Assembly: GCF_001544075.1 (NCBI RefSeq)
Contig: NZ_BCNT01000004.1
Span: forward strand, 62,001-126,000
Direction of reading: 5' to 3'
DNA: 64,000 nucleotides
Origin: Comamonas terrae
GTDB lineage: Bacteria; Pseudomonadota; Gammaproteobacteria; Burkholderiales; Burkholderiaceae_C
Of the stretch, positions 17,770 to 27,533 are shown in pieces. The notes under the pieces were generated by a model. That model had not been told where the DNA came from and made no database searches. It was given only the letters and a program-made list of their open reading frames with translations. Numbering within the stretch: position 1 is the first letter of the stretch; each line of letters opens with the position of its first letter. The position numbers and the translations under genes are program-made.

Positions 17770-20700
17770 ATGAATGCCCCACTGCCCCACGAAGTGCGCA
17801 AAGCACTCGAATCCGTCACGCTCGACGACAAATACACGCTGGAACACGGCCGCGCCTTCATGAGCGGCGTGCAGGCGCTGGTCCGGCTGCCCATGCTGCA
17901 GCGCCACCGCGATGCGGCCGCGGGCCTGAACACCGCGGGCTTCATCAGCGGCTACCGCGGCTCGCCCCTGGGCAGCTATGACCAGGCCCTGTGGGCCGCC
18001 AGGAAGCACATGGAGGCGAACCACATCGTCTTCCAGCCCGGCGTGAACGAGGAGCTGGGCGCCACGGCCGTCTGGGGCTCGCAGCAGCTGGACCTCTACC
18101 CCGAGAGCAAGAAGTTCGACGGCGTCTTCGGCATCTGGTACGGCAAGGGCCCGGGCGTGGACCGCTGCTCCGACGTGTTCAAGCACGCCAACATGGCCGG
18201 CACCTCCAAGCATGGCGGCGTCATCGCCATCGCCGGCGACGACCACATCAGCAAGAGCAGCACGGCCGCGCACCAGAGCGACCACATCTTCAAGGCCTGC
18301 GGCACGCCGGTGTTCTTCCCCAGCAACGTGCAGGACATCCTGGACATGGGCCTGCACGCCTTCGCCATGAGCCGGTTCTCGGGCCTGTGGTCGGGCATGA
18401 AGACCATCCAGGAGGTGGTGGAGTCCTCGGCCAGCATCTCGGTCGACCCGGACCGCGTGAACATCGTGCTGCCCGAGGATTTCCAGATGCCGCCCGGCGG
18501 CCTGCACATCCGCTGGCCCGATCCGCCGCTGGAGCAGGAGCAGCGGCTGATGAACTACAAGTGGTATGCGGCCCTGGCGTATGTGCGCGCCAACAAGCTC
18601 AACCACAACGTGATCGCCACGCCGAATGACCGCTTCGGCATCATCGCCAGCGGCAAGGCCTACAACGACATGCGCCAGGCCCTGGCCGACCTGGGGCTGG
18701 ACGACGATACCTGCCGCCAGCTCGGCATCCGCGTGCACAAGGTCAACGTGGTCTGGCCGCTGGAGGCCACGATCACGCGCGATTTCGCGCGCGGCCTGCA
18801 GGAGATCCTGGTGGTCGAGGAAAAGCGCCAGGTCATCGAATACCAGATCAAGGAAGAGCTCTACAACTGGCGCGACGACGTGCGCCCCAACGTGGTCGGC
18901 AAGTTCAGCGACGAGCACGGCGGCGAATGGTCGCTGCCCAACCCCAGCACCGACTGGCTGCTGCGCCCCAATGCCGACCTGACGCCGGCGCTGATCGCGC
19001 GTGCCATCGCCGCGCGGCTGCACAAGCTGGGCGTGCCCCAGCACATCGAGGCACGCATGCACGAGCGCATTGCCGTGCTCGACGCGCGCGAGGCCGCGCT
19101 CAAGGCGGCGCACGAGGTCGCCACGGGCGACCGCACGCCCTGGTTCTGCAGCGGCTGCCCGCACAACACCTCCACGCGCGTGCCCGAGGGCAGCCGCGCC
19201 GTGGCCGGCATCGGCTGCCACTACATGGCCACATGGATGCCCGACCGCAAGACCAGCACCTTCACGCAGATGGGCGGCGAAGGCGTGACCTGGAGCGGCC
19301 AGGCGCACTTCAGCAAGGAAGAACACATCTTCGCCAACCTGGGCGACGGCACCTATTTCCACAGCGGCCTGCTGGCGATACGCCAGAGCATTGCCTCGGG
19401 CGTGAACATCACCTACAAGGTGCTGTACAACGACGCCGTGGCCATGACCGGCGGCCAGCGCGTGGGCGAGCGGCCCGAGGGCCACTCGGTGCTGCAGATC
19501 ATGAACAGCCTGGTCTCCGAAGGCGTGGCCAGGCTGGTCATCGTCACCGACGAGCCCGAAAAGTACGACGGCGTCAAGCTGGCCGAGGGCGTGACCGTGC
19601 ACCACCGCGACGAGCTGGACCGCATCCAGCGCGAATTCCGCGAGATCAAGGGCACCTCGATCATCATCTACGACCAGACCTGCGCGACCGAGAAGCGCCG
19701 CCGCCGCAAGCGCGGCACGCTGGCCAATCCGGCCAAGACCGTGGTCATCAACGAGCTGGTCTGCGAAGGCTGCGGCGACTGCTCGGTGCAGTCCAACTGC
19801 CTGTCGGTGGAGCCCGTGGAGACGGAGTTCGGCCGCAAGCGCCGCATCAACCAGAGCAGCTGCAACAAGGACTTTTCCTGCGTCAAGGGCTTCTGCCCGA
19901 GCTTCGTCACCATCGAGGGCGGCACGCTCAAGAAGCCCAAGAAGGAGAAAAAGGGCGACCTGGGCCTGCTGCCGGCGATCCCCGAGCCCGCGCTGCCCGT
20001 GGCCGAGCAGGCCTGGGGCATCGTGGTGGCCGGCGTGGGCGGCACGGGCGTGATCACCATCGGCTCGCTGCTGGGCATGGCCGCCCACCTCGAGGGCAAG
20101 GGCGTGATCACCCAGGACGCCGCGGGCCTGGCGCAGAAAGGCGGCTCCACCTGGAGCCACATCCAGATCGCCAACCGCGCCGAGGCCATCTACACCACCA
20201 AGGTGGACATGGCCAAGGCCGACCTGGTGATCGGCTGCGACCCCATCGTCGCGGCCACGCCCGCCACGCTGTCCGTCATGCAGCCCGGCCGCACCTTCAT
20301 CGCGCTCAACAGCCATGCGGCGCCCACGGCGGCCTTTGTCGGCAACCCCGACTGGCAGTCGCCCGAGGACCGCTGCGCCAGCCTGCTGGCCCAGACCGTG
20401 GGCCAGGACCATGTGGGCAGCTTCAACGCCGAGCAGGCCTCGGTGGCCCTGCTGGGCGACAGCATCTATGCCAACCCCATGATGCTGGGCTACGCCTGGC
20501 AGAAGGGCCGCGTGCCGCTGACGCATGCCTCCATCATGCGCGCCATGGAACTCAACGGCGTGCAGGTGGCCAACAACCAGGCGGCCTTCGAATGGGGGCG
20601 GCGCTGCGCGCATGACCTGGCCTCGGTGAGCGCGCTGTACCAGGCCACGCAGGTGATCCAGTTCGTCAAGAAGCCCTCGCTGGACGAAATGGTGGCCAGG

Positions 20701-21330
20701 CGCGTGGAGTTCCTGACCGGCTACCAGAACGCCGCCTATGCCCGCGAGTACCAGGACTTCGTGGCCCGCGTGCGCGCCCGGGAGGAAAGCCTGGGCCGGG
20801 GCACGCGCCTGTCGCAGGCCGTGGCCCGCTATCTGTTCAAGCTCATGGCGTACAAGGACGAGTACGAGGTGGCCCGCCTGCACACCGACGCGGCCTTCAC
20901 GCAGAAGATCGGCGACATGTTCGAAGGCGACTACAAGGTCGTCCACCACCTGGCGCCGCCGGCCTCGGCACGCAAGGATGCGCAGGGCCATCTGGTCAAG
21001 AAGGCCTACGGCCCCTGGATGCACAAGGCCATGGGCGTGCTGGCCAGGATGAAGGGCCTGCGCGGCACGGCGCTGGATCCGTTCGGCAGGACCGCGGAGC
21101 GCCGCACCGAGCGCGCGCTGATCGCCGAATACCGCGCGTGCATCGAGACGCTGCTGGCCGGCCTCACCGCCGACAGGCTGGCGCTGGCCGTGGAGATCGC
21201 CTCCATTCCCGAGGACATCCGCGGCTACGGCCACGTGAAGGAAAACCACCTGGCCGCCGCGCGCACCAAGTGGCAGGCGCTGATGGCACGCTGGAATGCC
21301 CCTGCCCAAGTTGCGGCAGCGGTGAACTAA
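17770..21330 (+). CDS. Indolepyruvate ferredoxin oxidoreductase, fused alpha-beta-gamma form
   Basis: A single 1186-residue chain combining the parts of IorA and IorB. It has an N-terminal pyrimidine/TPP-binding region (FISGYRGSPLGSYD, then QPGVNEELGATAVWG) and the TPP domain with FCSGCPHNTST and GEGVTWSG. A cysteine cluster follows for iron-sulfur binding (CEGCGDC...SNC...CNKDFSCVKGFC, about residues 660-710). The C-terminal gamma domain begins GVGGTGVITIG. It oxidatively decarboxylates arylpyruvates from aromatic amino acids (possibly branched-chain oxoacids) to acyl-CoA, reducing ferredoxin. The ATG at 17770 has GGAGACA before it. The divergent Lrp-type gene is the likely regulator. Confidence 0.95.
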   Translation: MNAPLPHEVRKALESVTLDDKYTLEHGRAFMSGVQALVRLPMLQRHRDAAAGLNTAGFISGYRGSPLGSYDQALWAARKHMEANHIVFQPGVNEELGATAVWGSQQLDLYPESKKFDGVFGIWYGKGPGVDRCSDVFKHANMAGTSKHGGVIAIAGDDHISKSSTAAHQSDHIFKACGTPVFFPSNVQDILDMGLHAFAMSRFSGLWSGMKTIQEVVESSASISVDPDRVNIVLPEDFQMPPGGLHIRWPDPPLEQEQRLMNYKWYAALAYVRANKLNHNVIATPNDRFGIIASGKAYNDMRQALADLGLDDDTCRQLGIRVHKVNVVWPLEATITRDFARGLQEILVVEEKRQVIEYQIKEELYNWRDDVRPNVVGKFSDEHGGEWSLPNPSTDWLLRPNADLTPALIARAIAARLHKLGVPQHIEARMHERIAVLDAREAALKAAHEVATGDRTPWFCSGCPHNTSTRVPEGSRAVAGIGCHYMATWMPDRKTSTFTQMGGEGVTWSGQAHFSKEEHIFANLGDGTYFHSGLLAIRQSIASGVNITYKVLYNDAVAMTGGQRVGERPEGHSVLQIMNSLVSEGVARLVIVTDEPEKYDGVKLAEGVTVHHRDELDRIQREFREIKGTSIIIYDQTCATEKRRRRKRGTLANPAKTVVINELVCEGCGDCSVQSNCLSVEPVETEFGRKRRINQSSCNKDFSCVKGFCPSFVTIEGGTLKKPKKEKKGDLGLLPAIPEPALPVAEQAWGIVVAGVGGTGVITIGSLLGMAAHLEGKGVITQDAAGLAQKGGSTWSHIQIANRAEAIYTTKVDMAKADLVIGCDPIVAATPATLSVMQPGRTFIALNSHAAPTAAFVGNPDWQSPEDRCASLLAQTVGQDHVGSFNAEQASVALLGDSIYANPMMLGYAWQKGRVPLTHASIMRAMELNGVQVANNQAAFEWGRRCAHDLASVSALYQATQVIQFVKKPSLDEMVARRVEFLTGYQNAAYAREYQDFVARVRAREESLGRGTRLSQAVARYLFKLMAYKDEYEVARLHTDAAFTQKIGDMFEGDYKVVHHLAPPASARKDAQGHLVKKAYGPWMHKAMGVLARMKGLRGTALDPFGRTAERRTERALIAEYRACIETLLAGLTADRLALAVEIASIPEDIRGYGHVKENHLAAARTKWQALMARWNAPAQVAAAVN

Positions 21331-21721
21331 TCCGGCGCAGCCGCATCACAACAGGGCCAGGGCAACCCGGCCTTTGCTTTCCCCAGGTCTTTGTCCTGGC
21401 TGTGCTGCCCGATGCCGGCCATGCCTGACAATGGCCGCGGAACATGTTTCCGTGCGTCGGACACTCTTGTTTTAATAGCTGCAAGCGCTTGATACTGCTC
21501 AATCTCAAAACACAACACACCCGAATCCGAGCAGATTCGCGCGCCAGCAGCTAGCGTTTCAGAAGCATCCCGACGGCAGACGGACTGTCCCCCGGCAAAG
21601 GCCCGGGCAGCGCCCTGCCCTGCCGGCTCGGGGAACAACGCAGCCGAATACAATGTTCCGTTACTCTGCGACACCGGCCCTGCCGGTTCGCGACGCCCTT
21701 GTTGTGATTGGAGTTTGATCC
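21331..21721. other. Gap before yajC: short palindrome and probable promoter region
   Basis: No coding sequence is supported in these 391 bp. The stretch 21474-21500 (AATAGCTGCAAGCGCTTGAT) is a copy of the short dispersed palindrome family. TACAAT at 21649-21654 could be a -10 element for the yajC-secD-secF operon, but no good -35 was found, so the promoter is only suggested. No terminator with a T run was seen after the oxidoreductase gene. Confidence 0.45.
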
Positions 21722-22054
21722 GTGTTTATTTCTTCCGCTTTCGCCCAGACCGCCCCCGCTGCTGCCGCCGAGGGCGGCTTCATGGGTTCCCTGACCGGCA
21801 TGCTGCCGCTGGTGCTGATGTTCGTGGTGCTGTACTTCGTCATGATCCGCCCCCAGATGAAGCGCCAGAAGGAACACCGCGCCATGGTCGACGCGCTGGC
21901 CAAGGGCGACGAAGTGGCGACCGCCGGCGGCATCATCGGCAAGGTCACGCGCCTGGCCGAGCAGTTCATCTACATCGAAGTGGCCGCTGGCGTGGAAGTC
22001 CAGATCCAGCGCTCCGCCGTGGTGCAGGTGCTGCCCAAGGGCACGTCCAAGTAA
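21722..22054 (+). CDS. yajC: Sec translocase accessory subunit YajC
   Basis: A 110-residue inner-membrane protein with one transmembrane helix near residues 24-45 (MLPLVLMFVVLYFVMIRPQ) and a small basic C-terminal domain. The RPQMKRQKEHRAMVDALAKGDEVATAGGIIGKV signature (residues 43-75) is present. YajC binds SecDF-YidC at the holotranslocon. The start is GTG with GGAG 8 nt upstream. It heads the conserved yajC-secD-secF operon. The usual queA/tgt neighbours are not on its upstream side here. Confidence 0.95.
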   Translation: MFISSAFAQTAPAAAAEGGFMGSLTGMLPLVLMFVVLYFVMIRPQMKRQKEHRAMVDALAKGDEVATAGGIIGKVTRLAEQFIYIEVAAGVEVQIQRSAVVQVLPKGTSK

Positions 22055-22141
22055 GCCTGGCCTGTCTTTTGAAGAGAGGGTACGGCGCCGGCGGCGGTGC
22101 ACGTACCCGTTGTGCGTTGCTGTAATTCAAAGAGCGCGATC

Positions 22142-24040
22142 ATGAACCGATATCCGGTCTGGAAGTACGCGATCATCGTGATCGCGCTGCTGGTGGGGGT
22201 GCTCTACACCCTGCCCAATTTCTTCGGCGAAGCGCCTGCCGTGCAGGTGTCTTCGGGCAAAGCCACCGTCAAGGTGGACAACGCCGTGCTGCAAAAAGTG
22301 CAGGCGGCGCTGGATGCCGCGGGCGTCAAGCCCGATGCGCTGTCGCTGGAAGGCACTTCGGTGCGGGCCCGTTTCAACACGCCCGACGAGCAGCTCAAGG
22401 CCAAGGACGTGATCCAGAAGTCGCTGATCACCGATCCCGCCGATCCTGCCTACATCGTGGCGCTGAACCTGGTGTCGCGCTCGCCCGACTGGCTCACGGC
22501 CATCGGCGCCAAGCCCATGTACCTGGGCCTGGACCTGCGCGGCGGCGTGCACTTCATGCTGCAGGTGGACATGGCCGCGGCCCTGACCAAGAAGGCCGAC
22601 AGCTACGCCGGCGACCTGCGCACCACCATGCGCGACAAGAACATCCGCCACGGCGGCATCAGCCGCGACGGCAACAACGTCAACATCCGCGTGCGCGACG
22701 AAGCCACGCTGACGGCCGCGCGCAACCTGATCTCCGACCAGTTCCCCGACCTGACGACCACGTCCGCGCCCGACGGCACGGGCTTCACGCTGCAGGCCAC
22801 GATCAAGCCCGAGGCCCTGCGCAAGGTGCAGGAACAGGCGCTCAAGCAGAACATCATCACGCTGCACAACCGCATCAACGAACTCGGCGTGGCCGAGCCG
22901 GTGATCCAGCAGCAGGGCCTGGACCGCATCGTCGTGCAGCTGCCCGGCGTGCAGGACACGGCCAAGGCCAAGGACATCCTGGGCCGCACGGCCACGCTGG
23001 AGGTGCGCATGGTGGACGAGTCCGCCGAGGCGCGCGCCGCCGAGATGGGTACGGGCCCCGTGCCCTTCGGCTCCGAGAAGTACCTGGACCGCAACGGCCA
23101 GTCCATCATCGTGCAAAAGCAGGTGACGCTGACCGGCGAGAACCTGACCGACGCCCAGCCCGGCTTCGACAGCCAGACCCAGGAGCCCACCGTCAACCTG
23201 ACGCTGGATGCCAAGGGCTCGCGCATCTTCAAGGACGTGACGCGCGAGAACGTGGGCAAGCGCATGGCCATCATCCTGTTCGAGAAGGGCAAGGGCGAGG
23301 TCGTCACGGCTCCCGTGATCCGCTCCGAAATCGGCGGCGGCCGCGTGCAGATCTCGGGCCGCATGACCACCATGGAAGCCAACGACACGGCCCTGCTGCT
23401 GCGCGCCGGCTCGCTGGCGGCGCCCATGGAGATCATCGAGGAATACACCATCGGCCCCAGCCTGGGCGCCGACAACATCAGCCGCGGCATCCACTCCGTG
23501 GTCTGGGGCATGGTGGCGATCGCCGTCTTCATGTGCGTGTACTATCTGCTGTTCGGCGTGATCTCCACGATCGCGCTGTCGGTCAACGTGCTGCTGCTGC
23601 TGGCCATCCTGTCCATGCTGCAGGCCACGCTGACCCTGCCCGGCATCGCCGCCATGGCGCTGGCGCTGGGCGTGGCCATCGACTCCAACGTGCTGATCAA
23701 CGAGCGCATCCGCGAGGAGCTGCGCGGCGGGGCCTCGCCGCAGGCCGCCATCCACGCGGGCTACGAGCACGCCTGGCACACCATCCTGGACTCCAACGTG
23801 ACCACGCTGATCGCGGGCCTGGCCCTGCTGGCCTTCGGCTCGGGCGTGGTGCGCGGCTTTGCCGTGGTGCACTGCATCGGCATCCTGACCAGCATGTTCT
23901 CGGCCGTGTTCTTCTCGCGCGGTCTGGTCAACCTCTGGTATGGCGGCCGCAAGAAGCTCAAGAGCGTGTCCATCGGCCAGGTCTGGAAGCCTGAAGGCTC
24001 CGACCTGCGTTCCGTGGCCAGCCGCCGCGTCGGCGACTAA
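22142..24040 (+). CDS. secD: Protein translocase subunit SecD
   Basis: A 632-residue SecD that uses the proton gradient to pull secreted proteins across the inner membrane. Transmembrane helix 1 is at residues 7-25. The conserved GLDLRGGVHFMLQVD motif begins near 131, with the P1 periplasmic head to about 440. Five helices follow, with ALALGVAIDSNVLINERIREE (about residues 509-529), a segment of the proton path. The start MNRYPVWKYA matches the family; no strong Shine-Dalgarno is visible. A 7-bp intercistronic hairpin (22078-22108) lies between yajC and this gene. Confidence 0.97.
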   Translation: MNRYPVWKYAIIVIALLVGVLYTLPNFFGEAPAVQVSSGKATVKVDNAVLQKVQAALDAAGVKPDALSLEGTSVRARFNTPDEQLKAKDVIQKSLITDPADPAYIVALNLVSRSPDWLTAIGAKPMYLGLDLRGGVHFMLQVDMAAALTKKADSYAGDLRTTMRDKNIRHGGISRDGNNVNIRVRDEATLTAARNLISDQFPDLTTTSAPDGTGFTLQATIKPEALRKVQEQALKQNIITLHNRINELGVAEPVIQQQGLDRIVVQLPGVQDTAKAKDILGRTATLEVRMVDESAEARAAEMGTGPVPFGSEKYLDRNGQSIIVQKQVTLTGENLTDAQPGFDSQTQEPTVNLTLDAKGSRIFKDVTRENVGKRMAIILFEKGKGEVVTAPVIRSEIGGGRVQISGRMTTMEANDTALLLRAGSLAAPMEIIEEYTIGPSLGADNISRGIHSVVWGMVAIAVFMCVYYLLFGVISTIALSVNVLLLLAILSMLQATLTLPGIAAMALALGVAIDSNVLINERIREELRGGASPQAAIHAGYEHAWHTILDSNVTTLIAGLALLAFGSGVVRGFAVVHCIGILTSMFSAVFFSRGLVNLWYGGRKKLKSVSIGQVWKPEGSDLRSVASRRVGD

Positions 24041-24051
24041 GGAGAAAGACC

Positions 24052-25002
24052 ATGGAATTTTTCCGCATCAAAAAAGACATTCCGTTCATGAAGTACGCGT
24101 TGGTCTTCAACGCGATCTCCTTCATCACCTTTGCGCTGGCCGTGTTCTTCCTGTTCTCGCGCGGCCTGCACCTGTCGGTGGAGTTCACGGGCGGCACGGT
24201 CATGGAAGTGGCCTACACCCAGCCGGCCGACATCGGCAAGGTGCGCGAGAGCATCTCCAAGCTCGGCTATGCCGACGTGATCGTGCAGAACTTCGGCACC
24301 TCGCGGGACGTCATGATCCGCCTGCCCGTGCAAAAGGGCGTGACCTCGGCCCAGCAGAGCGAGCAGGTGCTCACTGCGCTGAAGGCCGAGGATGCCGAGG
24401 TGACGCTGCGCCGCACCGAGTTCGTGGGTCCGCAGGTGGGCGACGAGCTCATGCACAACGGCCTCATGGCCCTGGGCTTCGTGGTGCTGGGCATCGTGAT
24501 CTACCTGGCGTTCCGCTTCGAATGGAAGTTCGGCGTCGCGGCCATCATCGCCAACCTGCACGACGTGATCATCATCCTGGGCTTCTTCGCGTTCTTCCAG
24601 TGGGAGTTCTCGCTGTCCGTGCTGGCCGGCGTGCTGGCCGTGCTCGGCTACTCGGTCAACGAGTCGGTGGTGATCTTCGACCGTATCCGCGAGGCCTTCC
24701 GCAAGTTCCGCAAGCTCAACACGCACGAGGTGATCGACCACGCCATCACCTCCACCATGAGCCGCACCATCATCACCCACGCCTCCACCGAGGCCATGGT
24801 GCTGTCGATGTTCTTCTTCGGCGGCCCCAGCCTGCACTACTTCGCGCTGGCGCTGACCATCGGCATTCTGTTCGGCATCTATTCGTCGGTGTTCGTGGCG
24901 GCGGCCATCGCCATGTGGCTGGGCGTCAAGCGCGAAGATCTGGTCAAGTCCACCAAGGCTGCGCAGGACCCCAACGACCCCAATGCCGGAGCCGTGGTCT
25001 AG
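24052..25002 (+). CDS. secF: Protein translocase subunit SecF
   Basis: A 316-residue partner of SecD. It has an N-terminal helix (residues 17-36), the periplasmic segment with VEFTGGTVMEVAY, and five C-terminal helices. These include the SecF signature LGYSVNESVVIFDRIRE (about residues 198-214). AAGGAGAAAGACC before the ATG is a strong ribosome site, 11 bp after the SecD stop, so the two are co-translated. Length and motifs are complete. Confidence 0.97.
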   Translation: MEFFRIKKDIPFMKYALVFNAISFITFALAVFFLFSRGLHLSVEFTGGTVMEVAYTQPADIGKVRESISKLGYADVIVQNFGTSRDVMIRLPVQKGVTSAQQSEQVLTALKAEDAEVTLRRTEFVGPQVGDELMHNGLMALGFVVLGIVIYLAFRFEWKFGVAAIIANLHDVIIILGFFAFFQWEFSLSVLAGVLAVLGYSVNESVVIFDRIREAFRKFRKLNTHEVIDHAITSTMSRTIITHASTEAMVLSMFFFGGPSLHYFALALTIGILFGIYSSVFVAAAIAMWLGVKREDLVKSTKAAQDPNDPNAGAVV

Positions 25003-25027
25003 CGCCCAGCCGGCTTACACTTTGGGA

Positions 25028-27391
25028 ATGACTCCCACGCAGTCTTCCTCCATCGCGCCTGCCGCCCGGCAACAGCTGGGCTGGCAGGCGCGCCTGCGTT
25101 GGGTACATGGCATCTGCAGGGGGCTGCCCGCCATCGTCCAGCAGCTGGACTTCTTCCTGGACCAGCAAAGCGGCAGCACCGGCACGCAAAAACAGCTGCA
25201 GGAGCAGCGCGATGCCTGGCTCGACTTCCAGGAGCACAAGGCCGCATGGGTGCAGGGCTGCAGCCAGGCCCTGCAGCAGGCCGCACGCCAGCTGCCCGCG
25301 GCCCCTGCCCCCACGGCCCGCAGCTCGGGGCCGCTGACGTTCGAGCTGCTCAGCGACGACGTGGTGGAAAACAAGATCCTGGCCTCGCGCATGGCCCTGA
25401 CCATGGGCGAGGCCACGCAGCCGGGCTTCGATGCCATGCGCGCCCGCATGCAGGCCCTGGAAGGCCGCGAACTGGCCGCCCAGGACATCTTCCGCGTGGA
25501 AGCCGTCTGCCTGCACCTGGTCGAGCAGTGGACGGCCAGCGGCATGCGCCGCGAGCACTTGCAGCGCTGCGCGGAGCCGCTGCAGCATGCCCTGGCCAGC
25601 CTGCTGGCCGCCGAATACGGCATTCTCCATCAGTTGCTCGACGCCAAGGGCGTGACGCGCGGCCAGGATGGCGCAATGAAGGTCAAGCGCACCGAAGGCG
25701 CCCCGACCACCCGCGCCATGCACCTGGCGTCCGGCATGGCGCCGGCGGCTGCCGGCCCGGCCAGCGCGTTTGCCCCATCCTCCGGCATGCCGGCAGGCAC
25801 CGCCTGGCAGACCGCCTCCATGGGCGGCCTGCCCGGGGAGCCCGCCGGCCCGAATGTGCTGGCGCGTGCCCGCCACCGCGCCCAGGATGCCGTGAACCAG
25901 CTGCGCCGGCTGCTGAGCCAGCCCGCCATCGGCATGCCGGGGCTGGTACCGGGCATTGCGGCCGCCGCTCCGGCGCCGGCTTCGGCCGCGCTGGCCCAGG
26001 CCTTGCGCGAGCAGCACATGGCGGCCCTCACGCAGTACCAGCACCTGGCCGGCCGCGGCCCGGATGCCGCCATGGCCATGGACTACAGCCCCGCGGCACT
26101 GGACCAGCTGGCCCATCTGGTGCGGGAGCGCTCGGCCGACTGGAAGAAGAAGGCCACGACGAACAGCGAAAAGGCCACCATCGAAGTCGTGGCCCTGATG
26201 TTCCAGAGCATTCTGTCGGAGGACCGCATTCCGCCGTCCATCCGCGTGTGGTTCGCGCGTTTGCAGGTGCCCGTGCTGCGCGTGGCCCTGGCCGAGCCCG
26301 AGTTCTTCAGCAATCTGGCCCATCCGGCGCGCAAGCTCATCGACCGCATGGGCTCCTGCGTGATGGGCTTCGATGCCAGCAGCATTTCGGGCAGCGCGCT
26401 GGAGGCCGAGATCCGCCGCGTGGTGCAGGTCATAGAGCAGTACCCGGAAACCGGCCAGAAGGTGTTTGCGCTGGTGCTGCGCGAGTTCGAGGAGTTCCTG
26501 TCCCGCCACCTGACGCAGCCCCGGGCCACGGCCCGCATCGCCAGCGTGGCTCAGCAGGTGGAGCAGAAGGAAACCCTGGCCATCCAGTACACCATAGAGC
26601 TGCGCAACCTGCTCGCCGACATGCCGGTGCGCGAGGAGGTGCGAGACTTTCTGTTCAAGTCCTGGGCCGACGTGCTGGCCATGGCCACCGTGCGCTACGG
26701 TGCCCGCGATGCACGCGCCATGCGCTTCAAGCAGGCGGCCAGCGAGCTGGTCTGGTCGGCCAGTGCCAAGCCCTCGCGCCAGGAGCGCGCGCGCGTCATC
26801 CAGGCGCTGCCAGCCCTGCTGCAGACACTGCGCGAAGGCCTGGCCCTGGTGAATGTGACGGGCAGCGAGCAGTCGGCCAGGATCAAGAAGCTCACCGACA
26901 CGCTGGCCGAAGCCTTCGTCGCCAAAGCGGCCGCCATTCCCGCCGAGCGCATCGATGCCATGGCCCGGCGCCTGGCCGAACTGGAGCAGTTCATCGGCGA
27001 GGACGGCAAGATCGAGGACACGCCGCTGTCGCCCGAGAACATCGAAATGCTGCTGGGCCTGGACACGGCCAGCCTCCAGGTGATCGCCAATACCAATGCG
27101 CCGGTGGATGCCGCGATGCTGCAATGGGCGCGCTCGCTGGAAACCGGCCGCTGGTTCACGCTGGACCATAACGGCACGCGGGTCCATGTGCAGTACGCCT
27201 GGCGCAGCCGCCGCCGTCAGCTGCATCTGTTCGCGGCGCTGGACGGCAGGTGCTATCTGCTGCAGCTGCAGCGCATGGCCGCCTACCTGCAGGCCGGCCT
27301 GCTGGCGGCGCACGACGAGGAGGCTCTGACCGTGCGTGCCACGCGCGAGGCCGTGCAGAAGATCCAGGCCAACCCGGAACGGCTGGTTTGA
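25028..27391 (+). CDS. DUF1631 family protein, unknown function
   Basis: A 787-residue, mostly helical, Ala/Leu/Gln-rich cytoplasmic protein. I recognise it as DUF1631, a proteobacterial family sometimes mislabelled thymidine phosphorylase. There is no signal peptide or membrane helix. Recognisable parts are an N-terminal region with FELLSDDVVENKILASRMA, an Ala/Gly/Pro-rich linker around 225-330, and a conserved C-terminal end with GRWFTLDHNGTRVHVQYAWRS. That end resembles a PilZ-like fold, which is my inference. The ATG at 25028 is preferred to one at 24983 that would overlap secF by 20 bp. The function is not known. Confidence 0.8.
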   Translation: MTPTQSSSIAPAARQQLGWQARLRWVHGICRGLPAIVQQLDFFLDQQSGSTGTQKQLQEQRDAWLDFQEHKAAWVQGCSQALQQAARQLPAAPAPTARSSGPLTFELLSDDVVENKILASRMALTMGEATQPGFDAMRARMQALEGRELAAQDIFRVEAVCLHLVEQWTASGMRREHLQRCAEPLQHALASLLAAEYGILHQLLDAKGVTRGQDGAMKVKRTEGAPTTRAMHLASGMAPAAAGPASAFAPSSGMPAGTAWQTASMGGLPGEPAGPNVLARARHRAQDAVNQLRRLLSQPAIGMPGLVPGIAAAAPAPASAALAQALREQHMAALTQYQHLAGRGPDAAMAMDYSPAALDQLAHLVRERSADWKKKATTNSEKATIEVVALMFQSILSEDRIPPSIRVWFARLQVPVLRVALAEPEFFSNLAHPARKLIDRMGSCVMGFDASSISGSALEAEIRRVVQVIEQYPETGQKVFALVLREFEEFLSRHLTQPRATARIASVAQQVEQKETLAIQYTIELRNLLADMPVREEVRDFLFKSWADVLAMATVRYGARDARAMRFKQAASELVWSASAKPSRQERARVIQALPALLQTLREGLALVNVTGSEQSARIKKLTDTLAEAFVAKAAAIPAERIDAMARRLAELEQFIGEDGKIEDTPLSPENIEMLLGLDTASLQVIANTNAPVDAAMLQWARSLETGRWFTLDHNGTRVHVQYAWRSRRRQLHLFAALDGRCYLLQLQRMAAYLQAGLLAAHDEEALTVRATREAVQKIQANPERLV

Positions 27392-27533
27392 CCGCCGGGC
27401 GGCTGCGGCGCATCCCCGGCAGAGGCAGCGGCGCCGTCGCGAGGCCGCCCATGCGACAAGGCGGTGAGACCGGACAGGCGGCCTCTTGGGTCCAACCCGC
27501 GGGGATTCCAGGGCGGCAGCCCGGATGACAGGT

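Noticed and set aside
17572-21309. A 1245-codon open frame antisense to the indolepyruvate oxidoreductase gene
   Set aside because: Same reason: its composition (Val/His/Ala/Gly/Arg) is that of a reversed GC-rich gene, and no motif is present.
27392-27533. Possible structured element or terminator between the DUF1631 gene and dprA
   Set aside because: GC-rich with many short pairings but no T run and no clear dyad; nothing is supported here.
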